From: Chitinophagaceae bacterium
GTDB taxonomy: Bacteria > Bacteroidota > Bacteroidia > Chitinophagales > Chitinophagaceae
Length of the DNA: 64,000 nt
Direction of reading: 5' to 3'
Assembly: GCA_020403455.1 (NCBI GenBank)
Contig: JADBXP010000005.1
Span: 62,001 to 126,000 of the forward strand
In this document: piece after piece, positions 44,801 to 54,208 of the stretch
Position numbering within the stretch: position 1 is the first letter of the stretch
Layout of the letters: each line of letters opens with the position of its first letter
Notes under the pieces: model-generated
The model's input: the letters and a program-made list of their open reading frames with translations, nothing else
What the model was told of the DNA's origin: nothing
Database searches by the model: none
Program-made: the position numbers and the translations under genes

Positions 44801-45442
44801 TTAATCAAGTGACCTTCGATTTTTTCGTTTTTGCAATGCGATTTTACTTTCTGTTCCCCGAATAAGTCTGCCAATATTTTTTTGATGAGTTACAACAACC
44901 ATCAAAGCAACCATTACTGCAAAGATTCTGTACAGTGGTTCTTTTTCATTAAAAATGAATAGAATACATACCATAAAGCAGATTCCTGCGAGAATAGAAC
45001 TAAGTGAAACAAAACGGGTAAGAAAAAGTACCAGAAGAAAGACACCCAGACAGCAAGCAGCAACAAGTGGCTGTATTGCAATGGCCATCCCCAACAGGGT
45101 AGCTACTCCTTTTCCCCCGCGAAAACCTGCCCAGATAGGGAAAATATGACCAATAACTGCTGCCAAACCAAGTGCAATCATGAAATTGGTTCTTTGTAAT
45201 TCATCAACCAGATAAATTGGGAGAAGGATATACAGGGAGGTGGCGATAAATCCTTTCAGCACATCAACCAGCATTACAACTGATCCAAGCCGTGAGCCCA
45301 GCACTCTGAAAGTATTGGTAGCACCGGCATTTCCACTTCCGTAATCACGAATATCAATGCCGTGAACAGCTCTGCTGATCCAGACTGCAGTGGGAATAGA
45401 ACCAATGCAATACGACAAACATATTAACAATAACTCATTCAT
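44801..45442 (-). CDS. plsY: Glycerol-3-phosphate acyltransferase PlsY
   Basis: This 213-residue inner-membrane enzyme acylates glycerol-3-phosphate with acyl-phosphate at the start of phospholipid synthesis. It has about five helices, and three family motifs are visible: SIPTAVWISR with DIRDYGSGNAGATNTFRVLG, IFPIWAGFRGGKGVATLLG and the C-terminal HQKNIGRLIRGTE. It follows prmA by 53 bases; a near-consensus TAACTTTA on this strand (45471-45478) could give it a separate promoter. The 161 bases downstream hold no gene I can see. Confidence 0.95.
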   Translation of the reverse strand: MNELLLICLSYCIGSIPTAVWISRAVHGIDIRDYGSGNAGATNTFRVLGSRLGSVVMLVDVLKGFIATSLYILLPIYLVDELQRTNFMIALGLAAVIGHIFPIWAGFRGGKGVATLLGMAIAIQPLVAACCLGVFLLVLFLTRFVSLSSILAGICFMVCILFIFNEKEPLYRIFAVMVALMVVVTHQKNIGRLIRGTESKIALQKRKNRRSLD

Positions 45443-45495
45443 AATGAATATATTATCATTAGGGGGATTAGTAAAGTTACGAAATTATTACCAAA

Positions 45496-46314
45496 TCAAG
45501 CAATCGGACGATATAAAAGTGATATCCATCCATTCTTCTCATTCTTTGAATCAAGTTGAAGTCCAACAGCCAAACAGGATTCATGAACAGCAATTTCGTC
45601 CTGCGACAACAAGCCACTGAGTAGTAGTACACCCTGTTCTGTAAGGTTGCTGCGGAGTGCAGGAAGATTTGCCTGTATGATATGGAGGTTAATATTGGCA
45701 AGGACTATATCGAAAGTTTGATTGGGTGGTGGCACCTCAGCGAGTTGTATGTCCATTTGAACCCGGTTCATCGTGCAATTATCTGCAGCATTTTCTATGC
45801 ACCAGGTATCATTGTCTATTCCAACAATCGTTTTTGCCCCTAAGCGGGCTGCGAATATGCCTAAAATTCCGGTGCCTGTTCCGAAATCAAGTACCCTCTT
45901 GTCTTGCAGTGGGATAGCCAGCATTGCCTCCAGCATCAGTGCTGTAGTTGCATGGTGACCGGTACCAAAACTCATTCTAGGAGTGATGATGAGTTCGTGG
46001 GTCACTCCGGTAAACGGTGGGTGGAAATCTGCCCTAACACCAATATGATTTCCAATTTGGATGGGCTGAAAATTACTCTCCCAAACGGCATTCCAATTGG
46101 TCTTTTCAATTGTTGATAATGAAGCAGTTAAATTATATTTACTCAATAAATTATTGAGTTCCTCCAATACAAATTGATGAGGAGAAATATAGGCAATGAG
46201 GTGGTTGTCCGTCTGCTCAAAACCTTCGTATCCCAATGCACACAAGAGAGCAATCAGTTCATCCTGCTGTTTTGCAGGAATGACAATCTGAACTGATTGC
46301 ATGGCATTTTCCAT
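45496..46314 (-). CDS. prmA: Ribosomal protein L11 methyltransferase
   Basis: This 272-residue SAM-dependent enzyme trimethylates ribosomal protein L11. The SAM-binding motif is VLDFGTGTGILGIFAARLGA, followed by GIDNDTWCIENAADN and FDIVLANINLHII with the catalytic NINL motif. The N-terminal part is the L11-recognition domain. A second ATG at 46302 is an alternative start. It sits 29 bases behind pnp. Confidence 0.94.
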   Translation of the reverse strand: MENAMQSVQIVIPAKQQDELIALLCALGYEGFEQTDNHLIAYISPHQFVLEELNNLLSKYNLTASLSTIEKTNWNAVWESNFQPIQIGNHIGVRADFHPPFTGVTHELIITPRMSFGTGHHATTALMLEAMLAIPLQDKRVLDFGTGTGILGIFAARLGAKTIVGIDNDTWCIENAADNCTMNRVQMDIQLAEVPPPNQTFDIVLANINLHIIQANLPALRSNLTEQGVLLLSGLLSQDEIAVHESCLAVGLQLDSKNEKNGWISLLYRPIA

Positions 46315-46343
46315 TCAAAAGATAGGGGAAAAGGGAGGAAGTA

Positions 46344-48515
46344 TTAAGCTTCCTCGCCCTCACCTGTATTTTCTTGCTGATTGCCCTGGGGCTTATTGAA
46401 TTCCGGTTTTGGCATCAAAGCTTTACGGCTCAACTTGAATTTACCCGTCTTTGGATCGAGTCCTACGAGCTTCACTTTAACCATATCGCCTTCTTTAAAG
46501 ATGCCTTCCATGTTTTCGAGGCGTTTCCAACTAATTTCACTGATATGGAGTAAACCTTGTTTTCCGGGAAGGAATTCTACGAAAGCACCGAATTCCTTGA
46601 TACCTTTTACCGGTCCTTCATATACGTCACCCACATTCGGAACAGCGGTAATACTTTTCACCCAGGTAACTGCCTTATCAAGATTTTCCTGATTCGCAGA
46701 GAAGATGCTTACTTCACCCGTGTTTCCAACTTCTTCAATATTGATGGTTGTTCCGGTTTCGCGTTGAATCTCCTGAATTACTTTTCCGCCTGGTCCGATA
46801 ACAGCTCCTATGAATTCTTTGTCAATGATCAATTTGATCATTCTTGGTGCATGAGGTTTCACATCGGGACGGTGTTCAGCAATACAAGCATACATGGCAT
46901 CAAGGATGTGGAGACGACCTTTTCTAGCTTGTTCCAATGCTTCCATCATAACAGCCATGCTCAGTCCATCCACTTTAATGTCCATTTGAACACCACAGAT
47001 ACCGTCTTTAGTTCCGGTAACTTTGAAATCCATATCACCCAGATGATCTTCATCACCCAGGATATCGGTGAGAATGGCGTATTTACCATCTTCACGCGTG
47101 ATAAGGCCCATAGCAACCCCACTTACGTGTTTTTTAAAAGGAACACCAGCATCCATCAACGCCAGAGAACCGGCGCATACGGTAGCCATGGATGAAGAAC
47201 CATTGCTTTCGAGGATATCACTCACCACACGAACTGTATAGGCATATTCATTTCCGGGCATCATCTGTTTGAGACTTCTGAGTGCCAGGTTTCCATGGCC
47301 CACTTCACGACGACCAGGACCGCGCATCATTTTCACTTCACCGGTTGAGAATGGAGGGAAGTTGTAATGAAGGAGGAAAGGGGTATATTCTGATTTAGCA
47401 GCACTTTCTACCAGCAATTCATCCAACTTAGTACCGAAAGTAACGGTGGTAAGGGATTGTGTTTCACCACGGGTGAACAAAGCAGAACCGTGTGGAGAAG
47501 GCAAGGGTTCAATTTCCATGGCCAGGGGACGAACCTGGTCCATTTGACGACCATCCAGTCGAATGCGGTCATCCAGCATCATATTTCTTACCACTTCCCA
47601 TTTCAGGTCTTCGTAGTATTTTTTAGCAAGTTTTTTCTGGAGATCGGTAATCGCATCACCCAGGTGAATCATTAATTCATCCTTCAGTTGACTGAAAGCT
47701 TCGCTGCGTTCATTTTTGGAGGAACCTTTGCGGGCAATATCATAGATGCGCTGGCGACAGAAATTGACAACCTGCTGGTTAATTTCCGCATCAGTTTCTG
47801 GCTTTTTATAGTCCCTCTTACCGGTAACACCTGCGAGTTGACGCAATTCTTGTTGTGCTTTGATCTGAATGCGGATTGCATTGTGCGCCATTTCTAAGGC
47901 CTTAACCAGATCTGCTTCAGAACACTCTTTCGCCTCACCTTCTACCATCATCAGGTTCTTTTCTGTGGCAGCAATCATGAAATCCATATCTGCTGTTGCC
48001 AGTTGACTGCGGGTTGGGTTGATGACGAAATTTCCATTGATGCGGGCTATGCGAACTTCACTGATTATTTCTTTGATAGGAATATCAGATACAGCAAGTG
48101 CAGCTGAAGCTGCAAGACATGCCAGACTATCGGGCATAATTTCAGGGTCGCTGGATACTAGACTGATCAAAACCTGTACATCACAGAAATAATCTTCCGG
48201 AAATAGGGGTCTTAAGGCACGATCTATCAGTCGACTGGTTAAAATTTCATAGTCATTCAATCTTGCTTCCCGCTTAAAAAATGAGCCCGGTATTCTTCCG
48301 GCGGAAGCAAATTTTTCCTGATAATCTACGCTAAGAGGAAAAAATTCCTGTCCTTCTTTAGGGTCTTTGTTGGCAACGACTGTAGCTAACAGAACGCAGT
48401 TTCCTTGTGTGATGGTTACCGCACCATCAGCTTGTCTAGCCAACTTTCCGGTTCCTAGGGTAATTGTAGGCAAACCTTCATGTTGCAGATCAACATTTAT
48501 TTTTTGAGATAACAT
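46344..48515 (-). CDS. pnp: Polyribonucleotide nucleotidyltransferase (PNPase)
   Basis: This 723-residue enzyme degrades RNA phosphorolytically from the 3' end. It has two RNase PH domains (the second with RGETQSLTTVTFGT and FPPFSTGEVKMMRGPGRREVGHG), a KH domain (IGAVIGPGGKVIQEIQRETG) and an S1 domain (VGDVYEGPVKGIKEFGAFVE). The final 20 residues are polar. It lies 140 bases downstream of rpsO, the usual bacterial order. Confidence 0.96.
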   Translation of the reverse strand: MLSQKINVDLQHEGLPTITLGTGKLARQADGAVTITQGNCVLLATVVANKDPKEGQEFFPLSVDYQEKFASAGRIPGSFFKREARLNDYEILTSRLIDRALRPLFPEDYFCDVQVLISLVSSDPEIMPDSLACLAASAALAVSDIPIKEIISEVRIARINGNFVINPTRSQLATADMDFMIAATEKNLMMVEGEAKECSEADLVKALEMAHNAIRIQIKAQQELRQLAGVTGKRDYKKPETDAEINQQVVNFCRQRIYDIARKGSSKNERSEAFSQLKDELMIHLGDAITDLQKKLAKKYYEDLKWEVVRNMMLDDRIRLDGRQMDQVRPLAMEIEPLPSPHGSALFTRGETQSLTTVTFGTKLDELLVESAAKSEYTPFLLHYNFPPFSTGEVKMMRGPGRREVGHGNLALRSLKQMMPGNEYAYTVRVVSDILESNGSSSMATVCAGSLALMDAGVPFKKHVSGVAMGLITREDGKYAILTDILGDEDHLGDMDFKVTGTKDGICGVQMDIKVDGLSMAVMMEALEQARKGRLHILDAMYACIAEHRPDVKPHAPRMIKLIIDKEFIGAVIGPGGKVIQEIQRETGTTINIEEVGNTGEVSIFSANQENLDKAVTWVKSITAVPNVGDVYEGPVKGIKEFGAFVEFLPGKQGLLHISEISWKRLENMEGIFKEGDMVKVKLVGLDPKTGKFKLSRKALMPKPEFNKPQGNQQENTGEGEEA

Positions 48516-48549
48516 ATGTAGCTTTTATAAATTAATGATTGGTAGTCTC

Positions 48550-48630
48550 TTCCAGCAGAATAAGGCAATGGGAACAAAAAGTAAGTTCTTTCCAGCAAAA
48601 TAACCCAACCGGAATAAATCATCAGTTGGG
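48550..48630 (-). repeat. Imperfect direct repeat and hairpin in the rpsO-pnp gap
   Basis: Two 25-base copies starting TTCCAGCA (48550-48574 and 48590-48614) match at 20 of 25 positions, 40 bases apart. The second copy overlaps a possible hairpin with stem CCCAAC (48604-48609) and GTTGGG (48625-48630). The rpsO-pnp mRNA segment is a processing and autoregulation site in other bacteria, but the role here is unknown. Confidence 0.5.
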
Positions 48631-48655
48631 AAATTAAAATACTGTAGGGAGAAAT

Positions 48656-48928
48656 TTATTTTCTTAAACCCAGTTTCTCGATCAGTGCGCGATACCCCTG
48701 GAGGTTGTGCTTTTGCAAATAGCTAAGCAGCCTTTTGCGCTGACCTACCAAACGCATCAAACCACGCTGGGTTGAATGATCTTTCTTGTTGATTTGCAGA
48801 TGACTGGAGATCTGCGCGATTCTTTCTGTAATGTTAGCCACTTGCGCTTCAACGGAACCGGTATTGGTAGCACTTCCTCCGTATTGAGTGAAATTGGCTT
48901 GTTTCTTTTCGATAGTTAATTGAGACAT
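48656..48928 (-). CDS. rpsO: 30S ribosomal protein S15
   Basis: This 90-residue protein binds 16S rRNA and nucleates platform assembly of the 30S subunit. The patterns GSVEAQVANITERI, HSTQRGLMRLVGQRKRLLSYL and the C-terminal YRALIEKLGLRK are diagnostic. It is the first gene of the rpsO-pnp-prmA-plsY block and has its own promoter. Confidence 0.97.
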   Translation of the reverse strand: MSQLTIEKKQANFTQYGGSATNTGSVEAQVANITERIAQISSHLQINKKDHSTQRGLMRLVGQRKRLLSYLQKHNLQGYRALIEKLGLRK

Positions 48929-48978
48929 CTGTAAAAATTTAAAGACTCCGGTAAATTTTTCTTGTTTTTATTCGGGTG

Positions 48979-49011
48979 CAAAGTTACGTAATTCAGATCA
49001 AAATACGTCAA
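48979..49011 (-). promoter_or_regulatory. Promoter TTG-N22-TAACTTTG of rpsO
   Basis: On the minus strand, an exact -7 element TAACTTTG (48979-48986) lies 22 bases downstream of TTG (49009-49011) and about 50 bases before the rpsO ATG. The rest of the 204-base divergent gap up to rnz shows no further clear element. Confidence 0.62.
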
Positions 49012-49132
49012 TCCTTTTTTTTTCATGTATTTTAGTGAAAATCAAGCTAAAAAGAGGACTTCCGGCTATCCCTGCGCAGCTAAAAAATGATACCGATGTC
49101 TTCATAAAAAACGTCATCCCCTTTTTACTACC

Positions 49133-50038
49133 ATGCTCGCCGTTACAATTCTTGGAAACAATTCAGCTTTACCGGTCTATGGTAGACATCCCACAGCACA
49201 GGTTGTAACGCTACATGACCATTTAATGCTGATTGATTGTGGTGAGGGAACTCAAATGCAATTGTCTCGCTACAAGATACGAATAAGTAAAATAAAGTAT
49301 ATATTCATCTCACATCTACATGGAGATCATTATTTTGGCTTGATTGGCCTCTTGACATCAATGGGTTTACTCAGCCGTAAGGAAGGAATAATTATTTTTT
49401 GCCCACCCGGATTGCCGGAAATCATACAACTTCAATTATCGGCTGCCGATACAGTACTCCCCTACCCCATCGATTATGTTATAATGACTGAAGCGGCGGA
49501 ATTACTTGAAACCAAACATTTTACACTTCGTTGTTTTCCGGTAGAACACCGCATCAGTTGTTGGGGTTGTCGACTCGATGAAAAGAAATTCCCCCGTCGG
49601 GTGAATAAGCAGCAAGCAGTTGAAAAAGGAATACCGGCTGCTTTTTTCACACATTTACAAAAGGGCGAAAACTATAGATCCTTCAATGGAGATTTAATTT
49701 ACAATGAAGAAGTGACATTTTCTTCCGGTCTTGCTGCTTCCTATGCGTATTGTGCGGATACCCGATATATACCCGCGTTAGTAAATGTTTTGAAGGGAAT
49801 TCGGTTACTGTATCACGAGTCAACTTATTTGCACAACTATGCAGAAAAAGCTCATGAACGTTACCACAGTACTGCCCACCAGGCAGCATTGCTAGCTAAA
49901 TCAATTGGGGTTGAACGACTCTTAATTGGTCATTTTAGCAGTAAATATGAAGAATTAACACCATTGCTGGAGGAGGCAAAAGCGACTTTTGCATCTACGG
50001 ATTTGGCATTGGAGGGGGTAACTTATATCATCCGCTAG
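49133..50038 (+). CDS. rnz: Ribonuclease Z
   Basis: This 301-residue zinc endonuclease of the metallo-beta-lactamase fold matures tRNA 3' ends. The metal motif HLHGDH (SHLHGDHYFGLIGLL), the earlier LIDCGEGTQMQL, VEHRISCWGC and the C-terminal LLIGHFSSKY are all present. ATG 49133 begins directly with the first beta strand. It converges with lolA at a 9-base gap. Confidence 0.95.
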   Translation: MLAVTILGNNSALPVYGRHPTAQVVTLHDHLMLIDCGEGTQMQLSRYKIRISKIKYIFISHLHGDHYFGLIGLLTSMGLLSRKEGIIIFCPPGLPEIIQLQLSAADTVLPYPIDYVIMTEAAELLETKHFTLRCFPVEHRISCWGCRLDEKKFPRRVNKQQAVEKGIPAAFFTHLQKGENYRSFNGDLIYNEEVTFSSGLAASYAYCADTRYIPALVNVLKGIRLLYHESTYLHNYAEKAHERYHSTAHQAALLAKSIGVERLLIGHFSSKYEELTPLLEEAKATFASTDLALEGVTYIIR

Positions 50039-50047
50039 TGAACTGAA

Positions 50048-50671
50048 TTAATCCAAAATTTCAACATCCTTGGGATACTTGGATTTGTTGAATACGAACA
50101 TGTTATCAGCAAGTGTAGCGGCGAAATTCATGTTCAGGATCTTGAATTCAGTCACATTGCTGCTCTTATCCATGATCTTCGCACTTGCAATGCTGCTCTT
50201 AGCTTTATCGATGAACAGATTGACTTTGGCAAAATTTTTCCGGGTATCGAGTGGCTTCATTTCTATTTCATGGAACTTACCAGGTGTTGGCAATAACTTG
50301 TAAGAAAAGTCCTTATCGTAGGCACCGGACAATAACTTCTGTGGATTCAAAGAGTTGTTACTCTCAGCAACGGATGTTTTGGTTATCGTTTTATCTCCGT
50401 CAAAGCTGTATACATTCAGTCCATCACAAATTACTTCAAGTTTACCCTGTTTAACCACATACTTCTCACCTTTCATGGATACCGTGATGGCTTTGGTACC
50501 TGTTTGTTTGCCTTTGCTACTAATAGATATGAGTTGACAGTTGGCAATGATTCCCTTGGCAGCTTTTACTTTAGCACCAACACCATCGAGTACCTTTTTT
50601 GCGGCTGGGTCATTCTGTGCGATAACAGAAAAGCTCATCAGACTCGCAATCAGCAGCAAACTGTATTTCAT
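50048..50671 (-). CDS. lolA: LolA-like outer membrane lipoprotein carrier
   Basis: This 207-residue periplasmic protein starts with a Sec signal peptide (MKYSLLLIASLMSFSVIAQ). The mature sequence has the open-barrel LolA pattern (ISISSKGKQTGTKAITVSMK, GEKYVVKQGKLEVICDGLNV, VTEFKILNMNF). LolA ferries lipoproteins from the inner to the outer membrane. It follows ftsK on the same strand by 90 bases, an order I associate with Bacteroidota, but has its own promoter. Confidence 0.87.
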   Translation of the reverse strand: MKYSLLLIASLMSFSVIAQNDPAAKKVLDGVGAKVKAAKGIIANCQLISISSKGKQTGTKAITVSMKGEKYVVKQGKLEVICDGLNVYSFDGDKTITKTSVAESNNSLNPQKLLSGAYDKDFSYKLLPTPGKFHEIEMKPLDTRKNFAKVNLFIDKAKSSIASAKIMDKSSNVTEFKILNMNFAATLADNMFVFNKSKYPKDVEILD

Positions 50672-50693
50672 GCAGGTTAATTTTTTGCGTGCA

Positions 50694-50701
50694 CAAAGAT
50701 A
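50694..50701 (-). promoter_or_regulatory. Promoter -7 element TATCTTTG of lolA
   Basis: This exact TAnnTTTG match on the minus strand lies 22 bases before the lolA ATG, in the gap behind ftsK. Confidence 0.6.
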
Positions 50702-50761
50702 GGTTATTGGATTTCCCGAATGCTTAAATTCGGTGAATACTCGATTTTTAGGGCTTCTACC

Positions 50762-53221
50762 CTAAAATTGTTGTAGAAACTGCACCAATTCAGCTTCAGT
50801 CTTGAACAAGACATCCCTCGCTTTGCTGCCCTGGTTGGCCCCCACAATACCTGCAGCTTCCAGTTGATCCATCAATCTGCCCGCCCTGTTATAACCCAGC
50901 TTCATCTTTCGCTGCAGCAATGAAGTAGAACCCATTTGGCTTACAACAATTAATCGGGCAGCATCTTCAAACAAGGGGTCTCTGTTATTGATATCAAAAT
51001 CTTTTCCTTCCAGTTCCTTTTCGTCTACGTATTCCGGAAGAAGGAACGCCTCAGGGTAACCTGGTTGTTTTTGAATGAACTCGCAAATTTTCTCTACTTC
51101 GGGGGTATCCACAAAAGCACATTGCAGTCGGGTAACTTCACCTCCATAGCTAATCAGCATGTCCCCCTTACCGATTAATTGCTCAGCACCTCCGGTATCC
51201 AAAATGGTTCGGCTATCGATTTTACTAGAAACCTTGAAGGCAATACGTGCGGGAAAATTTGCTTTGATGGTTCCGGTAATGATATTAACAGATGGTCGCT
51301 GTGTGGCAATAATGAGATGAATGCCAATTGCACGAGCCAGCTGAGCCAAACGAGCTATTGGTAGCTCAATTTCTTTGCCTGCAGTCATGATAAGATCAGC
51401 AAATTCATCAATGATCAATACGATGAACGGAAGATACTGGTGTCCTTTGAGGGGGTTGAGTTTGCGCTCTGCGAACTTTTCATTGTATTCTCGTATGTTC
51501 CTGCAGCCCGCTTCCTTCAGTAAATCATACCTATTGTCCATTTCAATGCACAAAGCATTGAGTGTATGAACTACTTTCTTGATATCCGTAATGATGGCTT
51601 CTTCCTCACCGGGTAATTTGGCCAGAAAATGTTTTTCAATAACCCGATAGAGACTTAACTCTACTTTTTTGGGATCTACCAGTATCAGTTTGAGTTGAGA
51701 AGGATGTTTCTTGTATAAAAGCGAAACCAGCAGTGCATTGATACCCACTGATTTTCCCTGTCCGGTAGCACCCGCCATGAGCAAGTGAGGCATATTGGCA
51801 AGGTCGACAATGAAATTCTCGTTATCAATCTTCTTTCCAATGGCGATGGGCAGGGAGTGGGTATTGGACTGGAACTTGTCTGATGCAAGAAGGGTTTTCA
51901 TACTCACGACAGACTTCTTAACATTGGGTACCTCAATACCAATGGTCCCCTTTCCGGGTATCGGAGCTATGATGCGAATACCCAGTGCAGCCAGACTAAG
52001 TGCAATATCATCTTCCAGGTTCTTAATGCGACTGATTCGTACACCCGGTGCCGGAACAATTTCATAAAGGGTGACAGTCGGACCAACAGTTGCGGCAATG
52101 CGCTGAATGGAGATATCATAATTTTTCAGCGTCGCAATGATCTGGTTTTTATTGCTTTCCAGTTCTTGTGGATCATGAACAATTTTCTCGCTACCATGCT
52201 GCTCCAGCAAAGAGAGAGAAGGATATTTGTAATTGAGTAAATCCAATGTCGCGTCGTAAGGGGCTAATGATTTCACTGCAGACTTGGCGGAGGACTGTTT
52301 TGTCTCAGTCGGAGTTTCTTTTATTTCTAAGGATAGTGCAGCATCATTCCCTTCCTCTTCAAGTAAAGCTGATTCATGGACTTCGTTTTCCAATGCCGTT
52401 ATTGAAGGAATTTCTTCCCGGGTGGTGAATTGCATCAATTGCTCATCGGGCTTCACTTCATCATGTATAGTTAATTTTGCTCCCTGCAAAGGATTGGCAT
52501 CATTTTCCCATTGTTGATATACAGGGCGTTCATCATCTTCCGGTGCTTTCCATTCCTCCTCAGGAACTATTGATTCTTTTTCTGGTGAAACAATCTTGTG
52601 TGAAGGCCAACGAAATACAGGATTGAACCACCAAATGACCGATGCAAAGCAGGTCGCCCCCAATAAAAATCCTGTTCCAACTTTACCAAGCCATCCCGTT
52701 ACCCATACATTCATCCAGTCGCCCGCAGCACCTCCCCATGGAAAACCATTTTTTGGTAAAAAGAAGCTGAGAGCCAAGCTAAAAACAAGTAATCCGGTAG
52801 CTACATATTTTAAATTACCTGTAAGACTAAAAACCTTTCGATCAAATAGAAAATTGACCCCAATTACAAACAAGGTGGTACAGAAAAAATAGGCAGCCAA
52901 ACCAAATCCATGGTATATCAATTGATGGGCTACAAATGCACCCAAAACACCCAATTGATTATCCATTCGGATATCTTTCATGGTGAATATCCTGATACCA
53001 AATTGAAATAGTTTGTCCTGATCCTGCTGCCAGGTAAACAAGTAAGAAGTAAACGCCACTAAAAGAAATGCAGCCAGCAACAGGAAAAACACTCCCGTTA
53101 TTTTGATGGTCCTTTCATCCTGCATTACTTCCTGCATGCTAACTTTCTGCTCTGTATCAGGAGAAAGTTCCGTGGGATCCGGGACAGGAACTGCTTTTTT
53201 CTTTCTAGCGGAATTAGCCAT
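50762..53221 (-). CDS. ftsK: DNA translocase FtsK
   Basis: This 819-residue septal motor segregates chromosome ends and activates XerCD. Four membrane helices occupy about residues 40-205, a charged linker follows, and the RecA-like motor (about 370-730) has Walker A MAGATGQGKSVGINALL and Walker B VLIIDEFADL. The C-terminal winged-helix gamma domain (LLQRKMKLGYNRAGRLMDQLEA) reads DNA polarity. The -7 promoter element ends 5 bases before the ATG. The partner recombinase xerD is at 25.4 kb. Confidence 0.95.
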   Translation of the reverse strand: MANSARKKKAVPVPDPTELSPDTEQKVSMQEVMQDERTIKITGVFFLLLAAFLLVAFTSYLFTWQQDQDKLFQFGIRIFTMKDIRMDNQLGVLGAFVAHQLIYHGFGLAAYFFCTTLFVIGVNFLFDRKVFSLTGNLKYVATGLLVFSLALSFFLPKNGFPWGGAAGDWMNVWVTGWLGKVGTGFLLGATCFASVIWWFNPVFRWPSHKIVSPEKESIVPEEEWKAPEDDERPVYQQWENDANPLQGAKLTIHDEVKPDEQLMQFTTREEIPSITALENEVHESALLEEEGNDAALSLEIKETPTETKQSSAKSAVKSLAPYDATLDLLNYKYPSLSLLEQHGSEKIVHDPQELESNKNQIIATLKNYDISIQRIAATVGPTVTLYEIVPAPGVRISRIKNLEDDIALSLAALGIRIIAPIPGKGTIGIEVPNVKKSVVSMKTLLASDKFQSNTHSLPIAIGKKIDNENFIVDLANMPHLLMAGATGQGKSVGINALLVSLLYKKHPSQLKLILVDPKKVELSLYRVIEKHFLAKLPGEEEAIITDIKKVVHTLNALCIEMDNRYDLLKEAGCRNIREYNEKFAERKLNPLKGHQYLPFIVLIIDEFADLIMTAGKEIELPIARLAQLARAIGIHLIIATQRPSVNIITGTIKANFPARIAFKVSSKIDSRTILDTGGAEQLIGKGDMLISYGGEVTRLQCAFVDTPEVEKICEFIQKQPGYPEAFLLPEYVDEKELEGKDFDINNRDPLFEDAARLIVVSQMGSTSLLQRKMKLGYNRAGRLMDQLEAAGIVGANQGSKARDVLFKTEAELVQFLQQF

Positions 53222-53226
53222 TGTAA

Positions 53227-53234
53227 CAAATATA
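53227..53234 (-). promoter_or_regulatory. Promoter -7 element TATATTTG of ftsK
   Basis: This exact TAnnTTTG match on the minus strand ends 5 bases before the ftsK ATG, so transcription should begin at or next to the start codon and give a leaderless mRNA. Confidence 0.62.
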
Positions 53235-53295
53235 AGATATGGTAATGCCGGAACTGTATTTCAGACAGAAATGTGCAAAACTGTGAAAAAGGATC

Positions 53296-53703
53296 TCAGT
53301 TTTCCACCTTTTGTGCAATGCCCTTATAAAGTGTTACTGCCATTGCCACCCAACCGGAAGTGAGGCATAAGCCTCCCAGGGGTGTAAGAAGTACCAACCA
53401 GCGTGGGAGTTCAATCACCTGGTGTTGGAAATAGATGATCAGGTAGATTGAGCCGGAGAATAAAGCAATGCCCCAAGAAAAAAGTCGAACTACCCATCGA
53501 AATGAAACGTTGCTATAATGTATGCTGAGTATTCCGGTGATGAGCAGACCCAGCAAATGAAAAAACTGATACCGCACAGCCGTTTCGAAACTTGCCAATT
53601 GAGTCGGTTGCAAGATCCCCTTAAGGGCATGTGCCCCCAATGCACCCAACATGACTGTTATCGCTGCGACCAGGGCACAAATGGGAAGCATGTACTTATT
53701 CAT
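53296..53703 (-). CDS. DUF423 family membrane protein
   Basis: This 135-residue protein has four hydrophobic helices and the family pattern VMLGALGAHALKGILQPTQL with FETAVRYQFFHLLGLLITGI and a C-terminal LTPLGGLCLTSGWVAMA. The function of the family (YwdK/YgdD) is not established. Its start overlaps the aroK stop by 8 bases, so it is the last gene of the acyl-CoA dehydrogenase-aroK-DUF423 operon. Confidence 0.9.
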   Translation of the reverse strand: MNKYMLPICALVAAITVMLGALGAHALKGILQPTQLASFETAVRYQFFHLLGLLITGILSIHYSNVSFRWVVRLFSWGIALFSGSIYLIIYFQHQVIELPRWLVLLTPLGGLCLTSGWVAMAVTLYKGIAQKVEN

Positions 53704-54208
53704 TGGATTCTATGATTTTTTGAAATGCTGCATCATTGATTTGGTCATCTTGTAAATGGTAGGTCGCTTTTTGGTAGTACTTCAATCTTTCCCAAAACTG
53801 GCGAATGATAAAACTACCAATCTCGTCATCAGATAAATTGTTGATCAATGGACGGTTTATCTTTTCTGCAACCAATCGCTGTGTCAAAATTTGGGTGTGC
53901 ACATCCAGCCAGATGGTTATACCTTGCTGGTTCATCCAATCCATGTTATCATGAAAGCAGGGTGTGCCTCCTCCGGTAGATAGGATATAAGAAGAATTTT
54001 GTTGGAACATTCGGAGGGCTGCTGCCTCTTTTTTCCTGAAACCAACTTCAGTAAATTCATCGAATAATTCCGTAATGGACTTTTCTTCGAATGTCTCAAT
54101 TATATTATCCAGGTCAAATCCGCGGATTTTGTATTTTTTGGAGAGACGGTTTTTCCAGTAGGTTTTTCCCGACCCCATGAGTCCTACCAAAAATATTTTC
54201 TTTCGCAT
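53696..54208 (-). CDS. aroK: Shikimate kinase
   Basis: This 170-residue enzyme phosphorylates shikimate on the way to aromatic amino acids. It has P-loop GLMGSGKT, the shikimate-binding DLD (GFDLDNIIE) and FRKKE, and the GGGTP loop (ILSTGGGTPCF). The lid region (RLVAEKINRPLI) has the usual Arg. It overlaps neighbours on both sides: 1 base with the acyl-CoA dehydrogenase stop and 8 bases with the DUF423 start. Confidence 0.92.
   Translation of the reverse strand: MRKKIFLVGLMGSGKTYWKNRLSKKYKIRGFDLDNIIETFEEKSITELFDEFTEVGFRKKEAAALRMFQQNSSYILSTGGGTPCFHDNMDWMNQQGITIWLDVHTQILTQRLVAEKINRPLINNLSDDEIGSFIIRQFWERLKYYQKATYHLQDDQINDAAFQKIIESNE

Noticed and set aside
46557..47195. A 212-codon open frame on the plus strand opposite pnp
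   Set aside because: It lies wholly antisense to the strongly conserved pnp gene, its translation resembles no protein family, and no promoter or ribosome site precedes it.
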